Made by a program: the position numbers and the translations under genes. Of a stretch of 61,141 nt of DNA, positions 1 through 9,989 are shown piece by piece (position 1 is the stretch's first letter; the number at the start of each line of letters is the position of its first letter). Source of the DNA: a virus; IMG/VR virus record IMGVR_UViG_3300037963_003681, positions 1-61,141 of that record. One strand, given 5' to 3'. Under the pieces are notes generated by a model that saw nothing but the letters and a program-made list of their open reading frames with translations, had not been told where the DNA came from and ran no database searches.

Positions 1-3000
1 TTCTCCTGCACCTGATATAACCACATTAGCAGCTACTGCACCAGGAACTCCTTTACCAACAGTTGTTACAGTTCGCGCTCCTTGAGCATAGTTAATTCCT
101 GCTCTAGCACCGGTGTCAACAACCATCACAGCACCAGAAGACTGTTCCGAAGTCAGACCCATCTGACCACCAATATATTGCCCTGCCACTTGGCCAGCAA
201 GACTTCCGCCAAAATTACGAACCCCGGCAGTGTCACCTGCTATATCCATTCCAGGTCTAGGTATACTTAAATTAGGACGACGAAAACCAAACCTTCCTTT
301 AGCTTTAGGCTTTGTTGGCTTTGTTGTTGATGGACCAACATCATCAGCTATATCGATTCTTTGCTTTGTTGTTACTCCTTGCTGTCTATTTTTAGCATCT
401 AATGCATCATTATCCATATAGCCAATCAATTGTCCGTTGTGCATAACCGGAGTTTGATCATCATAAATATCAATAAAATCAATAGTCGTACCACCAGCAG
501 CGTAAATTACTCCACCCCTACTATAAGATTTACTTGAACCAGCACTACTATTAATTGCTTTTAACAAACCCATATTTTGTTTAGTAGCCTTAGCGTTAAC
601 AACAAATTCACCAGGCGTTAACATTGCGGGTACAGTATCAGTTCCTCTTGGTTGATAATTTACATAGGTTCCATCGCTCGCATAAACAGGACCACCACTA
701 GCTAAAGGTCTAGCATTTGTAGTAGCTCCTGGTCTGCTAATACCTAACCCAGTACCTCTTAATTGTGCGGTATTGAAATTAAGCTTCACATCTTTTAAAG
801 CTTTCAGGAAATGATTACTAGTAGCTTGTAATACTTCTTTTTGTTTCTCTAAGATACCTGATTGTACCTGTTGACTAGCACCGATTAATTCTTTTTGTTG
901 TTGTTGTAGCATTCCTTTTAATGCTTGTATCTCTTGACTTTCACCAGGATCTTGCCTTAGATTTTCAATAATTGTTCTAAAGATAGGACTATTTTCTACA
1001 CCCATACCTTGAGCCTTAGCAAATCCTTCTAAAAGATCTGCTCTGATATTATTAATTTCTGCTCCTTCTAAACCACTCATCTGACTTAATTGATTAAATA
1101 ATCCTAATGCTGATTTTGTTTGACCAGCAAATGCCTGTTGTGCTGCAGCGTATGCTTCTTGTTGTGTAGAACCATTTTTAAGTGCTTCAAAATAAGCACG
1201 TTGAGCAGATTGAGATTGATTTATGGTGGTAATTTGACCACTAAGAGTACTATCTAGTAGTCTAAATGAATTACTTAATTCTGCTAATTCTTGAGGAGTA
1301 CTTCCTACTAGCTGCTCTCCAAACTGTGCTCCTGCGGATTGTATGGCTTGTTGCTCTTGAGCTATTCTTCCAATTTCAGCTATAATATCATTTATATTAC
1401 CTTCAATACTTTTAGGTAGGTTTGCAATAGCGGCTTCTGTAGCCTTGAGTGAACTTTCAGTCTCTCCTAATTTTTTAGTTAACGAAAGAAAAGCTTTAGA
1501 AGATCTTGCACTAGCATTGTCAGCATTATTGCCAAGTCTATTTAAAGAGGCATTTATATTCTTGACTTGTAATTTGAGATTATCTCTACGTCTACCAAGA
1601 TCAGTTGGATTGAGATTAGCTGTTTGTACACCTGCCTTTGTAGCATCTGTTTGTCTTCGGGCATCAATTCTATCACGTACACTGATTCTTTCGCCCAGTG
1701 CTTGTTTAAGTGCAATATTACTTTGTAAAATAGTATTTTGGTATGATGCTTGACTATCTCTTAATGACTGTTGTAGTTTACCATATTCATTAGCTCCATT
1801 AGCAGCAAACTGTAAAGCATCTTGTAAAAACTTTGCTGCTTTAGCTGCAGATTCTAATGCTTGATTACCAATATTAAATTCTGGAATTTGTTCCTCTAAT
1901 AATTTTTGAATATCAACGCCATCTCCACCCTTAGCAATTGCTTCCATCAAATTTTTACGAATTTGTTCTGTAAGATTAGTCTGACCAAACTGAGCTTCTA
2001 ACTGTTTAGTAACAGCGTCAACAGTATTCTCAGCAATCTTTTGTGGAGACTCTCCAGCTTGTTGACCTCTTGCAGCCTGACCAGCAATAATATCATTAAC
2101 ATCCAGACTAAATCTAGACATCTGTTCCATAAATGCACTATCTTGTCCAGCGAATTGTGAGCCTTGTCGAATAGCAGCATTCTGTTCTGCTCTACTAAAA
2201 TTACTAGGATTAGCTAACACATCAACAGATTTTAGAGTTGCTGTAAATCCTGTAGCTCCACTTACAATTTTTTGAATTGCTGTACTAGCTTGTGCTAAAT
2301 CATTAGAAGCGCCATCAACAGCACTATTTAAATTATTAAATGTTCTAGTGATACTAGCTGATTGAACTCTAAGAGCTGCTGATAATTTTTTAGATTCTCT
2401 TTCTTTTTCTATTTCAGCTGATGTAGCTTTATCTGTGGCTCTTTCCTCAGACACCATTTTTTGTTTAAGTTTATTAATTTGTTTAGTCTTCAAAGCTTCT
2501 GCTTTGTTACTACCATTAATCTTAGCTACTTGTTCTTGGAAAGCCGGACTAGCCTCAACAATTCCCTCGTATAGTGCATCTAAGCTACCTCCACCAGCAG
2601 CCAATGCAGCACTGGTTTCATCTAGTGTTTTACCCAAAGATAAATACTTATCAATTATAGCTCTAGCTGCTGATCCGCCAGCTTCATTATCAGCAATCGC
2701 CTGACCTGAAATATCAGCTTCTGTTCTTTGATCTCCACCGAAACGTCCACCACTAACAAAACTTAGAGCACTACTGATCATTCCAGGTTGAGCAGCTCGT
2801 TCATTAGCTGATGCTTTTTCTGTTTCTGCTTGTTGAATCTTGTTGAAGTTGGCTATAAGAGCTTGTTGTGCTGAAGCGTCTTTTGTGTTTTTACTAAATC
2901 TCTCCATTGCAGTTTCGCTTGCTTTAACTGCTTTATCTATTTTAACACCAGCCATTTCTGCTTCTTTTTGAGCAACGGCACTAGTGTATCCATCAACAGC

Positions 3001-6000
3001 CATAACCAAACCAGCTATAGCCCCAGCTGCTGCACCAATAGGACCAAGTTGAGAACCAATAGCTACGGCTGTACTAAAACCAGTAGCAGCACCAGCTATA
3101 CCGGCACCTGTTGTTCCACCAACAGCATTGCCTACTTGATCAGCTAACATAGGTCCAGCAAAAGCTAATGCTGTTCCAAACTTCTGCATCCCTTGCATGA
3201 ACTTACCTTCACCAATTTTGTCGATACGCGCCTTTGCGTTTTGAAACGCAGTAGCTATTGATCCCATAGCTTTACGAAATGTGGGCATACTTGTATCTAG
3301 GGTCATACTAAATTTTCGAGTAGATGCATTAAGTTGTTTTGTTGTATTAATACCTTGTTGTATTGCAGCAGCCATAGCCTTAGTGGTGCTACCTGTTTTA
3401 ATAAGAGTGCCTTTATATGCAGTTAATGCTTTTCCTGCAGCCTCAGGTCGGAACTGAGCTTTAAGTTTTTGAGCAGCAGCATCTGATTCTCTGGCAAGAA
3501 ACGCCATATCATCACCACTACGACTTAAGCCTCCAGCGGCAACTCTCTGTTGTACAACATCAGCGGAAGTTCTAGTGTCAGCAGCACCTTGATTTGCTCC
3601 AACTCCAGTTTCTCTTGCTTTTATTCTGTCTTGTCTACTAGGATCTCTTTGTGCTCCCCCCATACCTTTGACACCCTTTTGTCCGCCAGCAATAGCATCA
3701 ATTTCATCATCAATTTCAGTGACACCTTTATTGATTTGTCTTGATAAAGTCTTGAATGCGTTTCCTACCTCTTCTGCTGGCCAACCATCAGTCAATTTCG
3801 CCAATCTTTCAAAAGCCGCTATATTTTTCTTAGCAGCTTGCTGTAACATCGCTGCATCTTTACGATTCAATCCACCACCAGATATTACATCATCAACTAA
3901 TCCACCATTAGCAAATGTTTGCACACCATCAACAAACCCGCCCTTGTTATATCCTCGAATTCTTTGACCTTTATTCAAAGCATGTAATTTAGAAGGACCT
4001 AAGCGTGCTGCACTCTTTTTATTTATTACAAACTCACCGGGTGTTAATAAAGCAGGAACAGTGTCGGACGCAGCAATACTGCCTCCTCTAGCAGCTTTTT
4101 GAATTTTAACATCCTTATCTAATACTCCCTTTTTTAGAATCGCTGACTCAGGTAACAAAGTTCTTTTAGCATCTATGAAATTAGGAATTGCACCTTCTGT
4201 TACAAACTTTTTTAAGTTTTTATTTGCTGTACCCTTAAAATCAAAGATTTCTTTTCCACCTTTCGCTTCACCTAAAACACTAGAAGCAAAAGACTCTAAT
4301 CCATAGCCCTCTATAGCTCTTATTGCTGCTGGATCTCCCGCAAGTTTGGTTTTAGCCGGTTTCATTCCAGCCTTCTTTAAAGATTGTCCTATACCTTTAT
4401 CCATTTCTTTTAAACTTGCCTTCAACCAGCTTTCACCGAATGCTTCACCTGCTTCTGGACCAAGCAACATATTATTTACAGTACCCTTTACTGGATATTT
4501 TCTATTTGCACTCCTTGGCGCTTTTTTAATCATTTGCTTAGCAGTTCTATTACCACTATCAGCAATAGCTTGTAGTTCTACTCCGGTAGTTGCCTCTTTA
4601 GGGCCAACAGCACCTTTACCTGAGAATGCTGCCAACTGACCTACTGTGGCACTTAGCTTAAATGGAGCAGATTGTAATCTTTTGTTTTTTCTCGTTTTCT
4701 TCTCTTGCTCTACCTTGCCTGCTGCGGCGCTTTTGTTTTTTTGATTAAATCTGTTTTCATTCATAGCAGCAAGAGTACCTGCTCCTAATTTGTTAACACT
4801 ACTTTTGCGTATAACAAACTCTCCCGGAGTAAGCATAGCAGGAACAGTATCACGATTACCAACTCCTGGAACCACACCTCCTCTTGCGTAGCCTCGAACA
4901 TAGCCTCCAGAATTCAGAGTATTACCGCTACCACGCTTTATGCCTCCTAAAAATCCTCCACCAAATTGTGTTAATGCTTTAAAACCTTTAATAGCAAAAA
5001 TAGCAGTTAAAGCAGGAAGTGCGCTTTTAGCTGCATCAGCAACAGATATCAATGCACTACTAATATCTAATGCTGCTCTTGTCAGATCTCTAAATCCTGT
5101 AGAACCAGCAATACTTCTAATTAAAGCAGTAAATTGTTCCTGTACTTTTTGAATTTGATTAGCAAGACTTTGCTGTGCTACAGCCGAATCCCTAGCTAAT
5201 GATGAGCTACCTTGTTGTGCGACATTCAATGCTCTTTGTGCTGTACTGAACTGTTGAATAAGCGGAATTACTTTACCAATTTGACGGAATCCACCCAATT
5301 CTTCTACAATTCTACCGAATCTTAAATCTCTAGGATCTAATTGTCTCAACCCCTGACTTAACAATTGTATTGCTTTATAAGGACCAACAAATTTACCTTC
5401 TAAATCAGTTAATGTAATTCCAAAAGCTTTTAAAGAATCAATTGTATCAGTTCTTTGTATTCTAGTAAAAATAGTTCGTAAACCAGTAGCAATAGTTTCT
5501 GCACTTTCACGAGTCGTAGCACGAACACTTGTAAAGACAGCAATAAATTGATTAAGAGCGTCTGTACCTTCAGCAACGCCTTTACTTGCAGATGCAAACA
5601 CACCACCAGCACGAGAAATAGCTGTAATAATATCACCAGCTTCAACAGCAAACCGACCAGCAACAGCATTAATACTACCTAATGCACCCTCAAGCTGATT
5701 AGCTCCTATACCAAACTGTTTCATTAAAGCAATACTACCCTCTACAGTTCTATTCAAATCATCGAATGTTGGAGCCAAAGCACTACGAGCCAAAGCCTGT
5801 AGAGCTTTAGAAGTATCACTAGCACTAAGACCAGCCTGTGCTAAAGTTCTAGATATACCGATTAAGTCTTTAGAAGCAACACCTAGTCCAGTGGACAGTC
5901 TTGTAATATTTTGAGTTAAGAAATCTAAACTACCTACAGAGGTTTTACTAACCTGTGCTACTTTAATAAGTTCTTTTTCAAAATCTAAAAAATCTTTTGT

Positions 6001-6480
6001 TGCTGAAGTAACGGCATTAGAAACTTTATATATCACACCTGTAACAGTTGCAAAGGCAGCAAATCTACGTACAGCTAAAGCTGATTGTCTACCAAACTCT
6101 TCAAATTCAGAAGTTAAAACATTAGTAGCTTTCGCAGCTTGCTGGTTACTTTTAGCAATTTGAGATGCGCTTTGTGCAACCTGAGATATTTTTTGCGGGG
6201 TAGATTGTAAACTTGAGGATAGTTTTTGAGCAGAAGATGCTAAGTTTGATAATGATCTACTGGTAGAAGCTGCTAGGGTTTGGGTTTGTCTAAGTGTTTT
6301 ATTAAATGTAGTGAAAGATTTGTTAACTGTACTAATTTGTTTGGCTGTCTTTTGATTAATTTGTACATTAACATTGGTATTGATACTACCTAATTGTTTG
6401 CGTATGTTACCAACAACCTGTCTAATGTTAGACGGTCCTCTTAGATTAATTTCCGCTGTAAGGTTAAATCCTTTAGCCAT
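1..6480 (-). CDS. Phage tail tape measure protein (C-terminal part beyond the left edge)
   Basis: An open frame starts at ATG 6480 (AAGGG six bases upstream) and stays open to base 1, giving at least 2160 residues. Residues ~110-330 match the PhageMin_Tail/tape-measure core (runs such as AQAGLSASDTSKALQALA and GLRTIFTRIQ). A Gly/Ala-rich hydrophobic stretch (~1095-1170) is the usual membrane-interacting segment. Long Gln/Ala-rich helices with coiled-coil character follow. The motif DTVPAMLTPGEFVI, typical of tape measure proteins, occurs three times (~550, ~810, ~1950), each followed by Lys/Ala-rich residues and preceded by Gly-rich loops. Family role: sets tail length, sits inside the tail tube and takes part in DNA delivery. 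By about 0.15 nm per residue the tail would exceed ~320 nm (inference). It follows the chaperone-position genes, as expected, but a terminator lies between them. Confidence 0.95.
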   Translation of the reverse strand, partial: MAKGFNLTAEINLRGPSNIRQVVGNIRKQLGSINTNVNVQINQKTAKQISTVNKSFTTFNKTLRQTQTLAASTSRSLSNLASSAQKLSSSLQSTPQKISQVAQSASQIAKSNQQAAKATNVLTSEFEEFGRQSALAVRRFAAFATVTGVIYKVSNAVTSATKDFLDFEKELIKVAQVSKTSVGSLDFLTQNITRLSTGLGVASKDLIGISRTLAQAGLSASDTSKALQALARSALAPTFDDLNRTVEGSIALMKQFGIGANQLEGALGSINAVAGRFAVEAGDIITAISRAGGVFASASKGVAEGTDALNQFIAVFTSVRATTRESAETIATGLRTIFTRIQRTDTIDSLKAFGITLTDLEGKFVGPYKAIQLLSQGLRQLDPRDLRFGRIVEELGGFRQIGKVIPLIQQFSTAQRALNVAQQGSSSLARDSAVAQQSLANQIQKVQEQFTALIRSIAGSTGFRDLTRAALDISSALISVADAAKSALPALTAIFAIKGFKALTQFGGGFLGGIKRGSGNTLNSGGYVRGYARGGVVPGVGNRDTVPAMLTPGEFVIRKSSVNKLGAGTLAAMNENRFNQKNKSAAAGKVEQEKKTRKNKRLQSAPFKLSATVGQLAAFSGKGAVGPKEATTGVELQAIADSGNRTAKQMIKKAPRSANRKYPVKGTVNNMLLGPEAGEAFGESWLKASLKEMDKGIGQSLKKAGMKPAKTKLAGDPAAIRAIEGYGLESFASSVLGEAKGGKEIFDFKGTANKNLKKFVTEGAIPNFIDAKRTLLPESAILKKGVLDKDVKIQKAARGGSIAASDTVPALLTPGEFVINKKSAARLGPSKLHALNKGQRIRGYNKGGFVDGVQTFANGGLVDDVISGGGLNRKDAAMLQQAAKKNIAAFERLAKLTDGWPAEEVGNAFKTLSRQINKGVTEIDDEIDAIAGGQKGVKGMGGAQRDPSRQDRIKARETGVGANQGAADTRTSADVVQQRVAAGGLSRSGDDMAFLARESDAAAQKLKAQFRPEAAGKALTAYKGTLIKTGSTTKAMAAAIQQGINTTKQLNASTRKFSMTLDTSMPTFRKAMGSIATAFQNAKARIDKIGEGKFMQGMQKFGTALAFAGPMLADQVGNAVGGTTGAGIAGAATGFSTAVAIGSQLGPIGAAAGAIAGLVMAVDGYTSAVAQKEAEMAGVKIDKAVKASETAMERFSKNTKDASAQQALIANFNKIQQAETEKASANERAAQPGMISSALSFVSGGRFGGDQRTEADISGQAIADNEAGGSAARAIIDKYLSLGKTLDETSAALAAGGGSLDALYEGIVEASPAFQEQVAKINGSNKAEALKTKQINKLKQKMVSEERATDKATSAEIEKERESKKLSAALRVQSASITRTFNNLNSAVDGASNDLAQASTAIQKIVSGATGFTATLKSVDVLANPSNFSRAEQNAAIRQGSQFAGQDSAFMEQMSRFSLDVNDIIAGQAARGQQAGESPQKIAENTVDAVTKQLEAQFGQTNLTEQIRKNLMEAIAKGGDGVDIQKLLEEQIPEFNIGNQALESAAKAAKFLQDALQFAANGANEYGKLQQSLRDSQASYQNTILQSNIALKQALGERISVRDRIDARRQTDATKAGVQTANLNPTDLGRRRDNLKLQVKNINASLNRLGNNADNASARSSKAFLSLTKKLGETESSLKATEAAIANLPKSIEGNINDIIAEIGRIAQEQQAIQSAGAQFGEQLVGSTPQELAELSNSFRLLDSTLSGQITTINQSQSAQRAYFEALKNGSTQQEAYAAAQQAFAGQTKSALGLFNQLSQMSGLEGAEINNIRADLLEGFAKAQGMGVENSPIFRTIIENLRQDPGESQEIQALKGMLQQQQKELIGASQQVQSGILEKQKEVLQATSNHFLKALKDVKLNFNTAQLRGTGLGISRPGATTNARPLASGGPVYASDGTYVNYQPRGTDTVPAMLTPGEFVVNAKATKQNMGLLKAINSSAGSSKSYSRGGVIYAAGGTTIDFIDIYDDQTPVMHNGQLIGYMDNDALDAKNRQQGVTTKQRIDIADDVGPSTTKPTKPKAKGRFGFRRPNLSIPRPGMDIAGDTAGVRNFGGSLAGQVAGQYIGGQMGLTSEQSSGAVMVVDTGARAGINYAQGARTVTTVGKGVPGAVAANVVISGAGE

Positions 6481-6491
6481 AATTTACCCTT

Positions 6492-6532
6492 AAAAAAATA
6501 ACGCCACGCTAGTAGACAGCACGGCGCTATTT
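6492..6532 (-). terminator. Rho-independent terminator upstream of the tape measure gene
   Basis: Read leftward, AAATA-g-CGCC..GCT pairs with AGC..GGCG-t-TATTT and is followed directly by a run of seven T. It lies in the 82-base gap after the acidic 287-residue gene and before the tape measure start. This suggests partial termination that lowers tape measure transcripts relative to the tail tube. Confidence 0.75.
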
Positions 6533-6562
6533 AAAGAAATGAAAACCACCCCGAAAAGAAAA

Positions 6563-7426
6563 TTAATCTGATTCAGCTTTTTTTGCATCCTCGTCATCTG
6601 TTTTTGGTGCTTCATCTTCTTTTTTCTCTTCTTCAAGTATTACTGGATTGCCATCATCATCTAAAAATGGTTGACTATCAACAACATAATCCCCATCTTC
6701 ATCAACTCTATTACCGTCTTTATCAACAAAATTACCTTCTTTATCAATAAATCTACCACTTTCATCAACCAAGCGTCCGTCCGAATCAACAGTATGGCCT
6801 TCTTTGTTAATAAACCTTAAGTCTTCATTAACAAATTTATACTTTTTCAAGAACTTATTTTCTGGTAAGTTCTTTTCAAAGTTATTATCTAAACCATAAA
6901 TCATAGTTGCCAATTTGCTAGCACCAGCCAAAGCGACAGGATCATCATTCCTATCCATATAGTCTGCTAAGTCCTTAAAATAAGGCTTATCATTTTCTTT
7001 ATACACCACACAAGCACTAACTAAATAATTAAATCTAGCATTATCGGCTTGTCCTTCAGCACTATGGTTATCCAAACTAGTTCTCACACTAATCAAATCT
7101 CTAATCTCTAATCTAACATCCCGCATTTTTAGGGCAAGCTTTTTAGCGTCTGTTAAAGAAAAACCACCCTTTGCAAGTCTTTTCTCTCCATCATTGAGTT
7201 CTTGTTGCAAATTATCATATTTGGCTTGTTTCTCTTTATTCCACAATCCCTGATCCTCAAGAACATCATCCATTTTGGCTCTCACAACACTATTACTTTT
7301 GATAGCATCAGTAAACGCTGTGTTGTACGCCTTTTGTGCTTCTCTTTGATCCGCTAACGAAGGAGATCTGGCTGTAAAAGTCTTTTCTTCTCCGTCTATT
7401 TCCACCTTAAAATCCTCAGTTTTCAT
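6563..7426 (-). CDS. Acidic protein with heptad DxDG repeats, tail-chaperone position
   Basis: 287 residues, function not recognised by sequence. Residues 1-~200 are helical and charged. Residues ~205-262 form a 7-residue tandem repeat with pattern (V/I/L)-D-x-(D/E)-G-(R/N)-x, about eight copies (for example VDSDGRL, VDESGRF, IDKEGNF, VDKDGNR). The last ~25 residues are almost all Asp/Glu/Lys. DxDG spacing is reminiscent of calcium-binding loops, but this is only a resemblance. Placed between the tail tube and tape measure genes, where siphophages encode tail assembly chaperones, so a role in loading or shielding the tape measure is likely but inferred. Start ATG 7426; the upstream gene ends 13 bases earlier. 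Confidence 0.6.
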   Translation of the reverse strand: MKTEDFKVEIDGEEKTFTARSPSLADQREAQKAYNTAFTDAIKSNSVVRAKMDDVLEDQGLWNKEKQAKYDNLQQELNDGEKRLAKGGFSLTDAKKLALKMRDVRLEIRDLISVRTSLDNHSAEGQADNARFNYLVSACVVYKENDKPYFKDLADYMDRNDDPVALAGASKLATMIYGLDNNFEKNLPENKFLKKYKFVNEDLRFINKEGHTVDSDGRLVDESGRFIDKEGNFVDKDGNRVDEDGDYVVDSQPFLDDDGNPVILEEEKKEDEAPKTDDEDAKKAESD

Positions 7427-7439
7427 ATTAGTCCCTTTC

Positions 7440-7727
7440 TTAAGTATCTTTAGGTTTACCTAAATTATAGTAATATCTAGTGTTAAAATCGTTAGTTTTT
7501 GCAAAGTCCTCCTTAATATTCCTAATTTGATTGTTTCCCTGATTTAAAATTTGATTTCGGGTATAATCCCAAAGCTCTGCAAATTCTTCTTCTCTTTCAG
7601 TTAAAGGACCATCTTTGAAGTGACCCCATAAATGTCCGAAATTTTTTTCTACTTTGTCTAAAGCGCCTATCATAGTAGTTTTAATACGCTTCTCCATTTG
7701 ATATCTTAGCTTGTCTTTATTTGGCAT
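7440..7727 (-). CDS. Small charged protein at the tail-chaperone position
   Basis: 95 residues, no family recognised. It is predicted largely helical, rich in Lys, Asn and aromatic residues, with a central run LTEREEEFAELWDYTRNQIL. The start ATG at 7727 has AGGAATC upstream and lies inside the 3' end of the 350-residue gene (11-base overlap), so the two are probably translationally coupled. I looked for a classic slippery heptamer linking the two frames as in lambda G-T and did not see a convincing one. Role in tail assembly is inferred from position only. Confidence 0.6.
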   Translation of the reverse strand: MPNKDKLRYQMEKRIKTTMIGALDKVEKNFGHLWGHFKDGPLTEREEEFAELWDYTRNQILNQGNNQIRNIKEDFAKTNDFNTRYYYNLGKPKDT

Positions 7728-8769
7728 GATGATTCCTATTTAATTCTCTTAGTTTTTGTTGAATTTCTCCTCTAACATCCTCTAATTGACTATCTTGAAT
7801 TGTCCCATGCTGTTTTACAGCTTCATTTCTATGTCGAATTTTTTGTAATCCTATCTTAGAATTTAAATCCAAAATGTCTCTGGCTTGTTCTTTATCATCT
7901 CCAGCCATTAAGAAGACTTCACTGCTATTCCTAATTTTATCACTCATCATACTATCTACACCTTTTTCTTTCTTTTGCTTCTTAATTTCTTCTTGATTGT
8001 GTATCATCCAACCATCCAAAGCATCATCATCTGCAATAATTTCCGCATCGGGAGATTCTGGGTGTTCATAAATTCTATCATACATATTACTTATATTTAT
8101 TAAAGATTTTTGTTCCTCTGAATATTCTATAGCAGAGTATGGGAATAGGTTGTCTTTATTATTCGTATAATAATTTCTCCAATATTCACTTCTAGCAATT
8201 CTTTTAAAATCTATTATATCTAGAACATTTTTAGAAATAACATCAATAATATTACTAAATTTTACATAAGGAACTTTCTCTTGTGTAGAAAAAACAGGGG
8301 TTTGGGTGTTATTATAAAATAATGTATGTTTAATAATATATTCGTGTCTAGCTGCTTTGGCTAAGTTCTCTAATACTAAAAAATCGAAAGAGTGAACTTG
8401 CATATGTAATTTAGCTAACTGTTTTTTTAGGTTCTCAATTTGTTTTCTGTTTCTTTTACGTTTTTTAATATCTATATATTCTTTATATAAAGACACTTTA
8501 GCTTTATCTAATCTTTTTTCTGTGTCTTGTACGATTTGCTGATGATTTGGTAAAATAATTTTAGCATTAATAAGATACTGTAAAAGATCTTCTTCTAATA
8601 TAAAATCATTATACAAGTTAGACTCGTATATATCTTGATAGATCATATCCGCGTCTACTTGTAAATTTATAGAAGGACTACAAAGACAAAGCAGGTCGTT
8701 GCCATAAGACAGGACCTGCTTTTTGCTTAATATTCTATGAACTAATTGTTCTATATTTTTTGTTTCCAC
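7717..8769 (-). CDS. Putative tail assembly protein (tail-chaperone position)
   Basis: 350 residues, unrecognised at family level. Residues ~85-125 form a Lys/Arg-rich coiled coil. The region around residues 200-262 contains aromatic motifs (SEYWRNYYTNNKDNLFP) followed by an acidic segment IIADDDALDGWMIHNQEE. The C-terminal third is helical and charged. No signal peptide or membrane span. It is the first gene after the tail tube gene and overlaps the next gene by 11 bases, which is the place of the tail assembly chaperones. A structural or baseplate-hub role cannot be excluded. Confidence 0.6.
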   Translation of the reverse strand: METKNIEQLVHRILSKKQVLSYGNDLLCLCSPSINLQVDADMIYQDIYESNLYNDFILEEDLLQYLINAKIILPNHQQIVQDTEKRLDKAKVSLYKEYIDIKKRKRNRKQIENLKKQLAKLHMQVHSFDFLVLENLAKAARHEYIIKHTLFYNNTQTPVFSTQEKVPYVKFSNIIDVISKNVLDIIDFKRIARSEYWRNYYTNNKDNLFPYSAIEYSEEQKSLINISNMYDRIYEHPESPDAEIIADDDALDGWMIHNQEEIKKQKKEKGVDSMMSDKIRNSSEVFLMAGDDKEQARDILDLNSKIGLQKIRHRNEAVKQHGTIQDSQLEDVRGEIQQKLRELNRNHHAK

Positions 8770-8830
8770 TATTCAATATAATCCATCCTTTATTTCCTAT
8801 AATACCATCATCCATCTTCTAACGGTTAGC

Positions 8831-9943
8831 TTATGCTGCACCGAAATCAGTATCACTAACAACTGCGGTATACTCGTAACCAGCAGTATTAACACTACTA
8901 CCAGCTCCATCATCATTAGCAGGGAAGTGGGTGAAGTGACTATAGGTTAGGTAACTGTAAGTAGCAGTTGCGTTTCCACCACCGGTGTCTCCACCTTCGT
9001 AGCTTACGCTCTGTAGCTTACATTTCTTACCAAGGTCAAAACTACTACCGTCACAAAGCTGTACTTTAATCTGCTTATCGATCAAAGCCTTTGGATTAGC
9101 ACAAGCTTCTTCACTTTCAACAGCACCAACCATGTCACCAGTTGCTGCAATAGTTTCGATATCACAGGTAACTTCAACAGGGAAGTTGACAAAACGAGTA
9201 TAAGGTAATCTAGCACCTAAGGAGTAAATTTCTTCACGACCAAGGTCCATACTCATACTAACACTTTGAATTTTACTTTGACTTGGAATACCACCACTAG
9301 CAGTAACAACTGTGGAAGCATCAGCACCACCAGCAGTACCACTATTAGGGAATTTAGATCTACCTAAATCCAACATCTGTCTACGAACGATACCAGCACC
9401 ACTATTAGGATTATCAGCTGCAGGACGCATACCAGCACCAATATCTGTAGCACTAGGCTGCGATGAGGTTAAATTTAACCAACTCTTGTTATTACCCACA
9501 ATTGTAACATCTTCAGTAAAATTACCGTCTGAAGGGAAATTATACGTTACACTACTAAGGTATGCAGGTTGGATTTCACAAGCTGCAATAGCTGGACCAC
9601 TAGCGTCAGTAGCAGTATCATCATGAATTGTTAATCTGACACTACAACGATTTTCAGCAACTGCTGAGATGTCTCCAGTACCCATAGCCATACTATAAAT
9701 AGTAGGCATACCATCAAGTACCTTGTTAAGACTAACTTCAACATCAGGAATGTCTTCAAAATTTTCATAAAGATCCAATTGACCTAACTGATAGATAGGC
9801 TCTAGATTAAAATTTGTATTAATACCTACGCTCTGTAAGCCTTGAATCGTAGTAAAATCTGTGTTTGCTGGCGCATTGGAACCAGACGGTCCAGCAAGCT
9901 GAACTGACTGACAAGCGTAGAAAACTCTATTATTATTAGCCAT
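8831..9943 (-). CDS. Major tail tube protein with internally duplicated fold
   Basis: 370 residues, start ATG 9943 with GGAG eight bases upstream. Called tail tube from its place directly before the chaperone and tape measure genes and from its beta-rich, Gly/Ser/Thr-rich composition. Two halves resemble each other: QSV..IYQLGQ..Y..F..IPDVEV (residues ~34-72) and QSV..IYSLGA..Y..FVNFPVEV (~225-262), with a second matching pair of strands (CEIQ..LSSVTY and CKLQSVSY). Such a duplication is known from T5 pb6, where a trimer imitates a hexameric ring; here the analogy is inference. No sheath gene is present near it. It is separated from neighbours by 40-60-base gaps, fitting a separately regulated highly expressed gene. 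Confidence 0.8.
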   Translation of the reverse strand: MANNNRVFYACQSVQLAGPSGSNAPANTDFTTIQGLQSVGINTNFNLEPIYQLGQLDLYENFEDIPDVEVSLNKVLDGMPTIYSMAMGTGDISAVAENRCSVRLTIHDDTATDASGPAIAACEIQPAYLSSVTYNFPSDGNFTEDVTIVGNNKSWLNLTSSQPSATDIGAGMRPAADNPNSGAGIVRRQMLDLGRSKFPNSGTAGGADASTVVTASGGIPSQSKIQSVSMSMDLGREEIYSLGARLPYTRFVNFPVEVTCDIETIAATGDMVGAVESEEACANPKALIDKQIKVQLCDGSSFDLGKKCKLQSVSYEGGDTGGGNATATYSYLTYSHFTHFPANDDGAGSSVNTAGYEYTAVVSDTDFGAA

Positions 9944-9989
9944 AGTGGATCTCCGAAAGATGTTTTTGTGGGAATTTTAAATATTTACC

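Noticed and set aside
7700-7740. Possible programmed frameshift joining two tail-assembly genes
   Set aside because: No X-XXY-YYZ slippery heptamer in the overlap; the downstream gene has its own ATG and AGGAA site.
9693-9700. TATAAATA inside the tail tube gene as a rightward late promoter
   Set aside because: It is within coding sequence on the opposite strand, and such 8-mers are expected by chance in DNA this AT-rich.
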